From: Bradysia coprophila
Lineage: Eukaryota > Arthropoda > Insecta > Diptera > Sciaridae
Direction of reading: 5' to 3'
DNA: 64,000 bases
Assembly (NCBI RefSeq): GCF_014529535.1
Contig: NW_023503292.1
Span: 1,213,354 to 1,277,353, forward strand
Shown: piece after piece, positions 23,001 through 35,817 of the stretch
Numbering within the stretch: position 1 is the stretch's first letter
How the letters are laid out: each line of letters starts with the position of its first letter
The notes under the pieces: model-generated
Told to the model about the DNA's origin: nothing
The model's input: the letters and a program-made list of their open reading frames with translations, nothing else
Database searches by the model: none
Translations under genes and position numbers: made by a program

Positions 23001-25174
23001 AATGGGACTATCCCTTACCCAAATGCGTGATCAAAGCTACAACGGAAGACGCGCCCGTCGAATTGAGTACCCTAAATACAAATTATGGTATGACTGAGGA
23101 CGCGGATGACATTTCTATAGAGGAGGAAGATGACGATTTGATTGTTGCAACGCCGAAGGCACCGACTATGGCCTTCTGGCAATCACTGAAAAAATTTCTT
23201 TACCAAGGATGTTCGCAGCGAAACACTTCGTCGGAATTGTGTTGGAAAATATCCAAATCCGTTGAATTTAGCGACCTGACAACATTTCAACCGCCAGAGA
23301 CTAATGATCACAATATGGACACAATTTTGGTTGGCGGACTGTACCGATGTGTGAACCATTTGAACAAATATTCATTTGCCCAAAAATTAACATTCGAAAA
23401 TATGTTCGATTGCATTACGAACGCGGAGAGTCCATCTGCTATGTCCGAAGATGTAAAAGATTTGCTGAGGTTGATTGTCTGTTTCTACATCGATACTATT
23501 TCATTGGTGACTGTGCCAACGGATGACGCCATCAAACCGGATGAAAGCATAACCGATCAAATTAAGAGACATCTGATACGCATAGTCACAACTGTCTTTC
23601 AAAATTATGTGCGAGATGCTTCGTACGACACTGGAGGTTATGACGATTCCACGAGAGCAGCCGAAATGAAATACGAATCGGAGTGTAACCTGATGCTGAT
23701 ACCGACAACGCTAAACACGACAATAAAAAATGTGACCAATCACAAAGCACCGTTGCTTACCGTTGACATCGAGTCACGAATGGTGCCCGTTTTCGTTCCC
23801 GAAATGACGAAAGTTCATTTCGAATGTGCAAGAGGATATCAGATAATCGGCAAAGACTACACCGAATGTCTGTTTGGTGAATGGACCGAGATCGGTTTCG
23901 ATTGTGAACGTAAGAACGAACTTTTTGCATTTTCCAGTTCAACGGTTACGTACCAGCCATAAATGAAAACATTTTGCAGAAATTTTCTGTGACTATCCCC
24001 CGCAACCAATGAACATGGATATGGATCATGTGAACGATACACAATACGCGATCGGCTACAAAATTCAATTGAAATGTAAAGATGGTTACATGCTGTACGG
24101 TAATGCACTGATATTTTGTACATCCGACGGAGAGTGGACTAAGGTGATGGCTAGGTGTTCAAGTGAGTTCGAAGTACTTAAACAATTACCTTTCAAACAA
24201 AAATGTATTATTAGAATCGGAGCAGCTCGTGCTACACTGACGTCCTTTTTCATGAAAAATTTCCTTTTTGTTCCAATTTGTAAAGATTTTGTCGAACGGG
24301 CGGGGCCAGTTTCAGGGGCCGTTTATAAATTGCGTATAGCGGAAAATTGTCAATTTTCCAGACACACCCCAAATGTGTAAGAGACTTTGCAAAAAAATGT
24401 ATGGACTGTCGCGCCCTTGCGTTAATGCTAATGTAATTTATGAACGGCGCCTTATCGATCTGGTACTAGGCATCCGCAAACGCTCTTCGCTTTCTCCTAC
24501 GCTGATCATTGTCAGTGTGACAAACGGCACATTCGGTCCCCAGTATGTCGTACATGGCTAAACTTTCATAAGCAACACATCCGGTGTTGTTTGCAAAGAT
24601 TTTTCCTTCGATACTACAAATGTTTTTAGTCCAGATGCTTGTGTCAATCCGCTCGCTTTACGAGTTCGAGATTTTCATTTAGAACATTTCATTTGAAAAC
24701 GAAAAATTATGAAATACATTTTCGGAGGAGCTTATGGCACAAGCACCTGTACTATTTCACAATTTCTCAGTGAAATGACTGAAAACACGGCAGTGTAAAG
24801 TTAACCAGGCAGTGGCAGTCAATTTGACGGTGGAGTATAGTAAGACTTTGAAACGCTTACTAATACAAATGTATGATACATTAATGATTGTAACGGGACT
24901 TAGAACCCTTCTTTGAATGCATTTGCGTCCTCTGCTCCTGCCTGGTTTATTTTACTCTGCCGTGGTTAAAATGTCTATTCATTTAAATGTTTCAGAAATT
25001 TCCTGCAGCAAGCCAACGTTACCCAGTGATTCGACGATTGTCAGTAGCTACCAAGACAAATATCAAGATAAAATAAAAGTTAAGTGTCCGAATGATAGTA
25101 TTGTTGAAATTGAATGTCAAAGTAACGGACTTTGGATACCGAATCTGAGCACGTTATGTTCAAATGAAACCTAA
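11012..25174 (+). CDS. SVEP1-like secreted multidomain protein (VWA-CCP-HYR-EGF-pentraxin)
   Basis: Twenty-seven exons in one frame (2,206 aa): 11012-11316, 11774-11918, 12655-12786, 12864-12996, 13197-13401, 13665-13780, 13851-14186, 15246-15509, 15572-15775, 15864-15968, 16047-16295, 16353-16810, 16875-17165, 17232-17376, 17441-17602, 17670-18007, 18072-18279, 18340-18553, 18627-18930, 19006-19114, 20149-20354, 20417-20599, 20669-20748, 22485-22762, 22821-23909, 23980-24162, 24996-25174. Order: signal peptide (1-30); VWA (about 97-290) with the MIDAS motif DSSSS; CCPs; two HYR domains (about 615-750); CCP; Lys/Arg-rich coiled coil (885-1029) with a furin-like RTKR; two ephrin-receptor-like Cys repeats; about six EGF modules (1175-1400); pentraxin/LamG (1410-1600); further CCPs. 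No membrane anchor is seen. This order is that of vertebrate SVEP1, an extracellular adhesion protein. The start follows an in-frame TGA (10994). Weak points: donor GTTCGT at 19115 and the acceptor at 22485, which was chosen for frame. Confidence 0.85.
14364..15115. mobile_element. hAT-type MITE in SVEP1-like intron 7
   Basis: The ends are CAGACTGGAGAGCCG and its inverse with one mismatch, starting CAG and ending CTG as in many hAT elements. They are flanked by a perfect 8-bp duplication CATTACAC (14356-14363 and 15116-15123). The subterminal regions are packed with GCCGCC/GGCGGC repeats, while the middle is an AT-rich GAAAATT-type filler. No transposase is encoded. A related element is at 25469-26324. 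Confidence 0.92.
21617..21895. repeat. 18-bp minisatellite (copy B)
   Basis: Inverse-strand version of the 2767-3302 array, with unit TCGTCAAATTTTCGAATT and variants. About 15 units. Confidence 0.9.
21946..22449. repeat. Foldback module of composite repeat B
   Basis: Arms are inverted copies of each other and of the 2198-2705 module, with small differences (for example GACGCTTTCAGC versus GCCGCTTTCAGC). An open frame runs through the right arm into the next SVEP1-like exon, but this is chance readthrough. Confidence 0.85.
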
Positions 25175-25236
25175 GATGTTTTTCTGAAATTTTTTTATTT
25201 AAAATGATGGTTGGAATATATACGAATATTTTAGAA

Positions 25237-25242
25237 AATAAA
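25237..25242 (+). promoter_or_regulatory. Likely poly(A) signal of the SVEP1-like gene
   Basis: AATAAA 63 bp after the TAA stop, the only canonical signal close downstream. Confidence 0.6.
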
Positions 25243-25468
25243 TTGTTTCATATTTGTCGAACTATCAACGATGAGAATCAACGTAATTTTTGTAGGGAAA
25301 ATCGTCAATACCATCCCAAACATGGAACTTTCTTGAACAGATATCAAGGACAGGGGAAGTAGTGACGGAATGTCTGTGCACGCAGCACTGGAACTAGTAT
25401 CCCAAATTATAGTTACGTGACTTTTATAGATTTAGAAAATACTTAAAAAATCTTATTATGACACACAT

Positions 25469-26324
25469 CAGGCATGAGCGCCGCCGAAAATAAGCCGCCG
25501 ATCAAGCCGCCGCCGGCCATTTTTGAGCAAGCCGCCGCCGGCCATTTTTGAGCAAGCCGCGCCGCAGCCGAGCTGGTGCCAAAAACACGGCTCAAGCCGG
25601 CTTGAAACGGCTGGAAAATGAAATAAAGATTTCGAAAGGTGAATGGGTGAAATAATTTTGAAAACCGAGATTCCTGTTGATCCTAAGCAGCTCAAGTACA
25701 TTTTGATTTTTTTTTTTTCAAAATTAAGAAAATTTTGAAAATTTTCTTGAATTTTCATGATTATTCCAGAATGGTATATTACGTCCTCGCTTATAAGTTT
25801 GTTGTTTTGGCGAGTATGACCTTTGCGGAACGAGCCGAAGGCGCACAATCAGTTAATTCACAAATTTGAGAAAACATTATCGATCTTTGCGAATTTTCTC
25901 GATTTTTTTCTTTTCAATTTTTACTTGATTTTCGTGAGCTTTCGATTTCTTCTCGAAAATCATTTTCTTAATAAGTTAAATGAGTGTACCGGAGCATTAT
26001 TTTCCATTTATTTCAAGTTTTGAGGCAATAAAACTTGACGTGTTAGTGAACCTTAGACTTAGAGACTTGCTTGTAACAAGACCAGTTCCACTTGCACTTT
26101 GAACAACCTAATCTACCTACATTTTCGCTTTCCGTACAATTTCATTTCCATGCTTACTAGTTCATTTTCCATGAATTTATCTAAACGTTTTTATTTTGAA
26201 AAAAAGTTAAAAGAAACCTCCAGCCGAGCCGTTTTAAGCCGGCTCAAGCCGATTTTTTCGCCGCCGCCGAGAAATTTTTTTCGGCTAGCCGCCGCCGAGG
26301 TTTCTCCGTCGGCGCTCATGCCTG
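25469..26324. mobile_element. hAT-type MITE downstream of SVEP1-like gene
   Basis: Perfect 15-bp terminal inverted repeats CAGGCATGAGCGCCG, flanked by a perfect 8-bp duplication ACACACAT (25461-25468 and 26325-26332). Subterminal GCCGCCG repeats and an AT-rich middle resemble 14364-15115, but the terminal sequences differ, so it is a sister family. No transposase frame. Confidence 0.93.
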
Positions 26325-26332
26325 ACACACAT

Positions 26333-27156
26333 GACTTTCCCAGGCCATATGTCAGGCTCATGAACATGGATCATGGCCGACCGAAATCAGAAGTACTCGA
26401 AAGTAGCTTTCGAATGACACCACTGAACAATGCTGACAATTTTTTGGTGGAACCCTAATACCGACTCCAATCCGACTCCTCAAACAAACATTCTTCCTTG
26501 AAATCTCGGTATTGAGCCATCCTTTCCAGAACATAAGAAGTTTTTGGAAAAGATGTTTTTCGGAGAAATTCAACTTTGTCGGTTTTCATATGAATGGCTT
26601 TTCCGACTGGAAAAACAATTTTCCGGAAAACAAATTTTCCACAACTTTTCGTGTCAAACAACATGGAACAAAGAAAATTTTTTAGAGAACTTAAGGCGCA
26701 CGGAGTTACACAAGTATATTCACTATTTCGTAGCAAACAGCAAACAGTTCGACAAATTCTAGCTTTAAGTACATTACGAAACAACTCTTGTATGGTGCCA
26801 AACAGAAACAACATTTTCTTTAGTCTCAAGTGAGGTTTAATTATCTTTTAATCTTTACATTGTTGCTGATTCAATAACCATAAATAAAAATTAATGAAGT
26901 TTGAGTAGCATAGACGCACGTCAAATGCGTCGAGCCTGTTAATTATAATCTCGAAATAGCTTAACCGACACAATGTTAGATCTGATTTGCGATTTTGCTT
27001 TTGCTAAAGAACTTTTGTCAACAAAAGAACAACAAAAATCGTCAACTTAGACCGCAAGAATTCTATTCAACATTGTGCTTTAACTATAAGTCTGGCCAAT
27101 GAATGCAATATAGTAAAAAGGGGAAGTTAGACTAGCACGTCCACTTCCGTTCACAC
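26333..27156. other. Spacer between MITE and MGRN1-like 3' end
   Basis: No supported gene. On the minus strand this includes the 3' UTR of the MGRN1-like gene. Several short open frames have no recognisable motif. Confidence 0.4.
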
Positions 27157-30100
27157 TCAAACATGTACCGCTTTATCCAACGAATGCTGTTTGTCATCAC
27201 ACATTTTCACATCTAAAATATGGAGCGGTGTCTCGTTTGTTGCAGGTACCGATGATAATAACTGTCTTGTCGACGAACTTGACGAATAGCTATCACTTGA
27301 GCTTCGTGTGGATACAGCCGAACCACCACTAATTGGGCTTCCTACGAACGATGCATTAATATTTAGGGAAAATCGTCCGGAAAATTTAGCATCAGAATGA
27401 AATTACCTGGAATCGAACTGATATTCTCTTTGAGAGCCTTAAGAGTTGGAGAAATGACTGGAACGGTTGACAAATTTTCTTTTGACTTTCCGAATTCCGT
27501 TGTCTTGTTCTGTAAAAACGAAATTTTTGTTTGCCTTTACCGATGTTATGTTCATTGCATACTGTCGTTTGATACACTATTTACAAAAACATTCTAATTA
27601 AAGTTGATTAAACATACCTTTTGGCCATACTCACTACAACTAGTTAATAGTTCATCACATTTTACAGTTCATTCAAAGAATAATTTTAAATGGAAGAAAT
27701 TTTAGGCCATTTTGTTCAGCTGAAGCAAACATTATTGTTTAAAATAAAAAGCAAAATAAACAAAATTTATTGTTGGAGGCATGCAGTTCAATTTGGTAAT
27801 AGACATACTCAGAGAGTTTAAGAACCCGTCAGTTTCCCCAACTTAAATCCGATTACTCAAAACCTTCCCTTGCAGAGAACTCGAAAATGACGGAAAGATT
27901 CAATTCACTTGATAAGCATTGGATTTAATGGATGTGCTGCTTTAAGGGTCATTTTGCATCATGATCACATTTCCAGATCTTCCGGTGATCCCAGGAAAAT
28001 TATTTCATTTTTGTCCACTTCCACATTCCAATATTACGTTAAGTACATGTAGCGACGCATAGGAGACCTAATCCAAATTTTTCTTTTGTTCGTCTGTCAA
28101 GTTTAACAGTACAATAAAAGAAAAATTTGAATTAGGTTTGCTTCGCGTCGCTATGTGTAGCTAGAGTTAGACTACGTTTCATGCATCAGTTTACCCGAAA
28201 AGTTTGTAATATTGTGCTGTACAAGTAATGTCATGGTTATTTGTGTACCTGTTTTGGACGATTGATTTTAGGCAATTTCTCGGATTGTAGGCCGAACGAC
28301 GTGAGGCTTACAAGCGAAAGTGCCTTAAATCAACCGTCCCAAACAGGTGCACATGTAAGTTTTCATGCAGAGGGCCGGAAACCCGAGAAAATTCGAAAAA
28401 TTGCCCTCATTTTCGGCCCCGAAGCATGAAAAGCACATTTATGTTTACATTTGCTTCAGCTGTTTTACCACCTGGTCCACACATACATATGTTTATATAC
28501 GGCTCTACCACTACGACACACGTGCGTGTCACTTTGGTGCCCGCATAAAGAAGTCTAAGAAGGAGCTGGTAAAAACATCTGCAGCAAACTTAAACACGAA
28601 CGTTACCACTTAAATGTTTGCTTTCGGCCTACACATTCTTAGAATCGACTTTTAACACTGAAGCAAAGATGGCACATTTATAACCAAATGAATAAAAATA
28701 TGGAGCGTGCAGTCTTCTACATTTTTCTCCATTTGGCCAAAAATGTGCCATCATGGCTTTACGGTTAAAAATCGATTTTAAGAATGAGTAGGCCAGAAGC
28801 TGACATTTAAGTGGTAAGGTTCGGTTGACATTAACGGTAGACATTTTTCACAATAAAATTGTTTTATGCGACGAACGTTTAAGTATAGTTTCCACTTAAA
28901 AAGAGCATACTCCGTTTACATGACAGTTGTAAAATAGAACAAAGGAACTGTCACGTAAACGGAGTAAAAAAATGAAATAAATTCAATCTCCATTCCGTTT
29001 GCGTGACAGTTCTTTTGTTCTATTTTGCAACTGTCATGTAGATGGAGGCTAAACGGAGTGCTCTTTTTAAGTGGAAACAATACTTTAGCGAATAACTGAG
29101 CAATGAATCAAATGAATCTTTCTAACAATTACTCAGTCTACGTTCGAATAAAAATTCTGTTGCTTTGTCGTACGATGGATTCCATTGAAAAACAGCCCAC
29201 TGAATTACATTTTCCAGTGCAGAAGAGAAAACCACTTTCAAAAAAATTCTTAACGCATCTAGGGACCAATACCTTTCTAGGAACATATATAAAAAAGTTC
29301 CAGTGGAAAAGGCGTCCGATTTCGGTAGACTGTTTTTCAAAAGAATCCCTCTGACGCAAAAATTGTTCGTAGATCACTTCCGGTTTCATTTCTTAGTTTT
29401 AATTATAACCACAGCCACAATTTTTATCGAACAAAACTTAATTTTAGGTAAAATGAAATGTGTAAACCTTTCACAGACGGCGGCAAGCCATCACCACACT
29501 GTAATTATTAGAATCTTTTGATTAAATAAGTAAGAGATCGCCAGATTGACCTAACATCAATTGTTTTGACATGCATTTTACTACAACTCACTGTCACTGT
29601 CGTTAGCAGATGATGTAGTCGTCTGTAAAAGGTCACATCTTCGTGAACAATTTATTGGTTTCCTAAGGTGGCGGGACATTCCTTCACGATCAATATCGTC
29701 AGGAACGACATTATCCAGTACGATAATATCGTCTAAAACTTGCAAAATATTTTCTGGACGATAATATCGTATTCTGAGCGATTTCATCGTCCAAAAAACA
29801 ATATTGACCGTGTGGAAATGTCGCCAATCCGTTGTTCCTAATTATACGGTTAAAAAGATCATAATTGAAGCAATTCCAGCAAAATGAAAAGTAAATAAAA
29901 AGAAGGAAAAGGAAAATAAAGATATTTACATTTGCGAATACTATAGGTTCACGTTAGATCGTTCACGCGTAGAAAAAGAAAATTAATTTTTAATTTTTAT
30001 TTCGCTATTAGTGCATGCGGCAATAATTATAATAATAATTAATTTAGAGCAATTATTGCTTTGTTACTATGGATCCTTTAACCTACAGCAAAATAAATAA

Positions 30101-33100
30101 AGTGCCTAATGAATAGAGTGGCTAAAGAAACAACAACAACATCACATTATTCATCTCCATACTTTTTCTGGACACAACGGACTCAAAATGGTGGTGTGCG
30201 GATCTTCTGGAGTGTAATAGTCTGAATCTTCAGCACCAGCTAAACTAGCATCGTTATCTGTTGTCAGAATGGGCCGAGTTTTTTTCTGAAAATCAATGCG
30301 AATTGAATGAACAATCCACACACAGTCCACAGACAAATCAAATTCCATTCAAACCTCGTCATGGTCATCGACTTCCGTATCGGTATCGTCAATGGATTCG
30401 TCCACTCCTTCAATATGTAATGCTGAATTCGGAATTTTATTGTTGTTAAACACTTCGTTCACTTTCGGATCCAATAGCGGTGACAATTTTTCAGCGTCAC
30501 TATCTTCATCCACGTCGACTGGCTGCGTATGGTTAGTTAAAAAAAAAGAAGAAGAACAATGATTAGGAGCTCAGTTCGCAGCTAAGTTTACTTCGAAGAT
30601 GATCCTCTCCGTCAGCACCGACCTGAAGATTAGCGGCATTTTTTTCATTAACAATTTTGACACTGTCACGACCCGATTGAACTTTTGTGTTGTTTTTTAA
30701 TCGTGGGCTCTTTTCTCGAATATTTGTTGTGGCTGAATGTTTTCCGCTGTTTGGATCATCTTTAGCCATTAAAACTGACATCCGTATCTATATGATGGAT
30801 ATACAAAAACATATTTAGACCAACCGCTGTTGATAGTATGTATGATCCATTTTATGCTTCAGTTTGTTATGCAGTAACAGACCATTTTAGCAATTATTTA
30901 CAACGGAAAAACACAATAAATTAGGCGAATTATATACGAATGATTTAGACCAGTGCCTCATTACATTTTGAGTTCCCCATATTGTCTTGGTCCTTGGTTC
31001 GGAGAACGACTTTTATTTTTGTAACTCAAGAAGGGCAGATCTCTAGTGCAGGGACTAAAATAGGGATTTTTTTCGGTGTAGCCACATCTTGTCAGGGCCC
31101 ATGTTTTCGCTCTGAAGGGGCCAAATCTAATATGTAAAACAAAACTTGGGTGAATAAACTTGTAGTCACAGACTTTATTTTAATCATGTTCCTTAACTGG
31201 TTCTCAGTTTCTGAATTTGAGAGAGGAGCAATTGATATTTTTTTTAAAGTGACTTTTGATGATGCAAAAATAGAAAACTGCCCAACCCTTAAAGTATAAA
31301 TAAATCTCTGATTCAAGTAAATAATTATTTAATTATTTAATTGCGTATAGCAGTTTTTACAGAATGTCTTAATTCTTTTAAGGCTCAGCCGGAAATCCAC
31401 TCATCTGGTCCGTCTGATCATTTCATAGACGAACAAAAAATTCAAACTTTGATTTTGTGCTGCCGCATGCCGTCAGTTCGATTTTTGAAAATTTCGTCGT
31501 TTTCGGTCTTCGTCACATATATCGATTTTTAACGGTCACACGCTAAAAAAGACTTTTAAGTCCTAGGTATGAGATGTACTATTTTAGGCTTTATTTTTTT
31601 TGTAAAATAATCTGTGAAGTGTAGAGATTAGATTAACATATGAACTCAACTTTTTATGTCCACTGCACTTGACCGTTGAAAATCGATAAATCTGACGAAG
31701 ACCGACAACGACGAAATTTTCAAAAATCGATCTTACAGCAGCACAAAATCATAGTTTGAAAGAAAAAAAATCTTCCATAAAATGATCAGACCAGCTGAGT
31801 GGATTTCCGGCTGAGCTTTAAAAGAACTAAGAAATTTTGTAAAAACCGGTACACCCTAGTATTTAAAAACATTTAAAGGAATAATGCGCCGCCGCAGGCA
31901 AAATATTTGAATTCCTAGGTTTATGCAGCTTACAGGGAATCTTCTGACCAAAAGTAGTAATAATTCATTGGTTTGAAACTTTCTGGTGAAGAAATTTCTA
32001 TCAGCTCAGCGGGAAGAACTGACCGGGAAATATCTAGATAGATAGGTGTATTATGTCTGCAAACTTGAAGTTAGAATTTTGACGTGGTAATTCAAACTTT
32101 CGAACTCATGACCGCTAGGGGTCGCATTCTGCGTCTGAACTCAACAAATTTTACCAATGATTCGGTTTTTAAAATTTTCTTGAAAATGGTGTGGTTTCCT
32201 CAACAATTACCATTTGTGACGCAAATATTGTTGGTAATTTGTTAGTTAAATTTGTTGAGTCCAGTCGAAGCATTAATTGCATTGTGATTGGAGCCATAGG
32301 GGGAAGTCAAATGCTGTAAATATGCTCTCATCAGTTAGAAAAACCGTTTCGCCAATGATACAGTGAAATTTCTGTGGTGGCAAATGTCGATGGCAATGTC
32401 GCCACTTTTAGGGGCATTGTCGCCAATTGCCCACACACTTGTTCCTTACTTTAGTCCCTGCTCTAGTGTATATCCCGGCCTTCGCTGAAAATCCGAATTG
32501 CTGACGAAATGAAGATATTGGTCCGAAATGACGAATGAAATTATAGTTTTTAATGAAAGACCTGTACTGTCTTCCCAGAGACTCAGGGTCAAATACCCTG
32601 AAAAATCATCAAATTTAGTGAAACGATTCTCAATTTGACGCCTAACAGTCAACATAAGTCTTTGCATTTCGTGTACGTATTCGTCTCATGCATTTGTATT
32701 AGTAAGCGTTTTGTACAAATATCAAAAACCTGCTTATGCATTTAGGTCCATCGTCAAATAAACAGCTCGTGTCTGATTTACTGCACTCTGCCGTCGAAAA
32801 CTTTTCATGTTTCAAGCACTACTTTCGACGCCCTCAGCATGTAAAACTCATTACATAACTCGGGATAAAAAGACGAAGTCTCGTTGTCGTGTGTTTTTTA
32901 ACCTCGGCTACGCCTCGGATCAACAAAATTCAAACAAAAACTCTATTTTTACACTTTTAATTCAATTCGTCATTTCGGACCGCGGTCGCGACCATTATCA
33001 CCGTTATTTTGACACCGATTCGGATTTTCCAATTTGTGTGACGGCCGAGATAATAACGAGGTGTTAGGCGCAAAATGCAATAATTTGACATAGGCTTTAA

Positions 33101-35817
33101 CCATGATAAAGACTCAAACTGCCATGACACGTCGGTCTAATAGATTAGACACGAGTTCGTTATTAGCAATGTATGTTTAAACATCAAAGTAATGACACAT
33201 CTCGTGACACCTATCGTAGTGGTAGTGGTGCGAATTCAGGATCAATCTAACCATACTGTCGAGTTGGGCAATTCCCGAAGAGCCTTCCGGATTTTTGTAA
33301 TTTTAAGTAAATGAAATACTATCATGTTAATAACGATTAGGATGTTGGAATACCATTTCGTTGCACTGTAGCAATCAAATAACGTAGATAGAGATCTGGA
33401 CAGGATCAACAGTTTTTCGACAATTAAAAATAAATAAATTTTACGACCACCCCACGAATCCCTTCAATAGATAGAGCATCGAGGCATACTTCCACACTCG
33501 ATCCTCATTTACCCAAGTTATACAAAACAAAAATAAATATTTCCATAGCGTTGCAAACTATTGCTACTGTCCAATGAAAAGTAGCCAGTGTGAAAACTTA
33601 AGCTAAATTAATTCGAAAAAGCGATACATCAAATGAGTAACATGGATCAGTTGTTATCGCTATCCGGCCCTCTCCGCCCCACACAATGTAAAATGTTAGT
33701 CAAGACAAAAATAGTACGGACGATGCTAGTCCATGGCTTTGAATGTGTATTTTGTCGCCGTGAGAGCATGTACCTTATGAGTCTCGGTCTACCACATTGG
33801 GACATTCCCCCACTATCTTTAGATCACTAAAATTCATTTTCGAATTTCGTACCTCTGGCGGATTTTTCGTCTTTGATAATCGGGCCGAATCTTTCTGTCC
33901 ACTATCGGAGCTACGGTTCAGTATTTCGGCAGCCTGAAATCGTTTTTTTTTGTTTATGAGTTAAAAGCTTGAAATTGTTTCGGATTTCAGCATTTTCACT
34001 TACATTCGTTGCATCAGTATCAGCACCATCACTAACATCGGTTGTCGTTTGATTCCGAACAGTTACTTGCGGTGGACCATTTAATGCTTCAATCAACGAC
34101 ACGGGTGAATATCCGGGAGGAATGTTGTCGCCCTATCAAAAATAAAATGAAAATGTGAAGGCTGTGCGTGTATAAACAATGCTCATCGCATTTTACATCC
34201 TGTTGTGGGGTTATATTCAAAGCGCTTGCAACGCTTTTCTGAACAGCGCGTATCTGTAGCAAAGCTCGAAATGGTGCTCGACAAATTGGACAATTGTTCG
34301 CTTGATATCGCAGAGAATCAGCGCATGAATTGCAAAGACATAAGTGTCGACAAGGTAATATCAATGTGTCCCGTGTGTCGCTCATGCAAATGACACACTC
34401 ACTCCCGTTGTCGTCGGTTTCGTCATCAATCGAAACCTATGGATTTTGCAAGAACCGAAATTAGCAAACAAAAACAACCGACGATATTAACCGGAGGACA
34501 GCAAGCTCACCTTGTTGATGTTCTTGTTTTCAATGCCATAAATTTCTTGCAGCAGATAGCACAGGCCGTCAACGTAAATCTTTTGCTTTAATGCTCTCAG
34601 TACGTATGTTCCGTCTGAATGGTGGTCGACAACACAAATTGTTGTGTGTGACTGTTTGGTTTCAGCTGAAAAACAAATTCCGTTTACAGTCCACCGATAT
34701 AGTGACGACTACGACATTAGCAAAAAAAACCCGCCACACTCCATTGTCCGATTTGCTTTACGTTTGATTTCACGCTTACCTTCGACTCCTTCCTCTACGA
34801 CACAGTGGATAACGATAGGATATACATCTCGTTCTGGATTGTAACACAGTTCCTCGTCCGAATACAAACTAGGATTGAAGATATGCGAATTCTGTGAAAA
34901 TAGTTGATTTACACCGCGACTACAATGGAAGGTCTCTGATGTTAATGACGGATCCTTGACTATATAACTGGGTATAAGAATGCTCGTTTATTCACCGCTC
35001 ACATCGACTAGACATGTAGATGTTCCATTTACTCACTTTACACCATTTGATGTAATGTCTTCCGTACAAAAATAGTATATCGTTACCGCACACTTTGCGT
35101 CCGCCTCGTAGATAAATTCGATATTAAATGAGTTGCCCTTGTTCGTTGAACCGTCACCATGGATTTTTGTAGCACAATCCGGAGCTTTAGCAAACCGTAC
35201 CGACTCCTTGCGAATGTTGACCAAACTTTTCAGTGTCTTTGTCGGTTCGTTTGCTTGTGGCGGTGGATAAGGAAACTAGAAATGCCAAAGGTTAATTTGC
35301 TGAAAAAATGAAAGTTGATTTACAAGCCTTTACCGCTGTCGGTCGACTGCCCAGAAAATTTAGGTCTGCATTTTCGCCAAAAAGATACGCTTCGGGTTGT
35401 GGTGTATCGAATCGCTCACCTCCCATTATGAAATGTGAACCAAAGTAGTTTCCTGTCGTTTAGAGGAAAACCCAGTAGAATTATGCAGTCGACAACAAAC
35501 CAAAATATGAACAAGGAACTCAGTTAGTCACTAAAGTCTCAGTTAACTATTTTAACTTAGAATAACACAATCGGTATAATACACCCTACTTCGACGATGT
35601 CACTGTTCGAGTAAAAGTTTCAGTTTCTTAACTCAGTTTGAGATCCACTTCCGCGATCATAAATTAATCTCCAGTTTAAATAAACTAAAAGAGACATTGG
35701 CGACGACGCCATTTACTGACCTGATTTCGGTGGATATTTGTATTTGTACGGAATTTGATTCGAACCGATTTCTGCCTCTTCCACATCAGCATTTTGTCTA
35801 CTTGCTATGGAGCCCAT
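27157..35817 (-). CDS. MGRN1: MGRN1/RNF157-type RING E3 ubiquitin ligase
   Basis: Thirteen exons on the minus strand keep one frame (672 aa). From the 5' end: 35721-35817, 35334-35452, 35037-35275, 34780-34967, 34511-34665, 34197-34436, 34004-34132, 33853-33933, 30592-30787, 30355-30518, 30163-30285, 27407-27509, 27157-27341. The protein starts MGSIASRQ, a likely N-myristoylation site as in mammalian MGRN1. The conserved N-terminal half has YPPKSGNYF, FDTPQPEAYLFGEN, SLVNIRKESVRF and LLQEIYGIENKN. A C3HC4 RING follows (about 275-315: CVICMSD, LPCRHLCLCNSCA, CPICRAPF), then PPGYSPVSLIEALNG. The C-terminal half is acidic and Ser-rich. MGRN1 ubiquitinates endosomal and signalling targets; I see no PSAP motif for TSG101 binding here. 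Two further candidate 3' ends exist (a TGA reached at 30151 if the donor at 30162 is unused, and an exon at 29581). The last two exons are the least certain. Confidence 0.85.
28045..28156. repeat. Short palindrome in MGRN1-like intron
   Basis: Arms TAGCGACGC/GCGTCGCTA and AATTTTTCTTTTGTT with its inverse form a hairpin of about 110 bp. Confidence 0.65.
28242..28353. repeat. Short palindrome with GTACCTGT/GCACCTGT ends
   Basis: Inverted arms start TGTGTACCTGTTTTGGACG and (from the right) TGTGCACCTGTTTGGGACG, around a centre with GGCCGAACGACGTGAGGC. It shares terminal CACCTGT with palindromes at 57.1 and 57.5 kb. Confidence 0.7.
28603..28817. repeat. Foldback repeat in MGRN1-like intron
   Basis: Ends TTACCACTTAAATG and CATTTAAGTGGTAA, with matching inner blocks (AGAATCGACTTTTAAC and inverse). 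No coding content. Confidence 0.75.
28880..29087. repeat. Foldback repeat in MGRN1-like intron
   Basis: GTTTCCACTTAAAAAGAGCA and its inverse form the ends. Inside, TCCGTTTACATGACAGTT-type blocks occur four times in alternating orientation. Confidence 0.8.
29177..29348. repeat. Foldback repeat related to 51.6 kb element
   Basis: Inverted arms contain TTGAAAAACAG, CCAGTG and their inverses. The right arm, reverse complemented, matches the left arm of 51594-51912 (ACCGAAATCGGACG). Confidence 0.7.
29581..29621 (-). other. Candidate alternative last exon of MGRN1-like gene
   Basis: On the minus strand, an acceptor (CCTTTTACAG) is followed by 13 codons ending SDSEL and a TAG, in the same phase as the exons around it. 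It could terminate a shorter isoform. This is a weak, frame-based prediction without homology support. Confidence 0.3.
31352..31846. repeat. Foldback repeat in MGRN1-like intron 8
   Basis: Arms of about 190 bp are inverted copies at 31352-31540 and 31660-31846. They share CTCAGCCGGAAATCCACTCA, TTTTGTGCTGC and AAAATTTCGTCGTT. No target duplication was identified. Confidence 0.82.

Noticed and set aside
24188..24561. Possible extra exon between 24162 and 24996
   Set aside because: The open frames here lack CCP cysteine spacing, and exons 26 and 27 join in phase without them.
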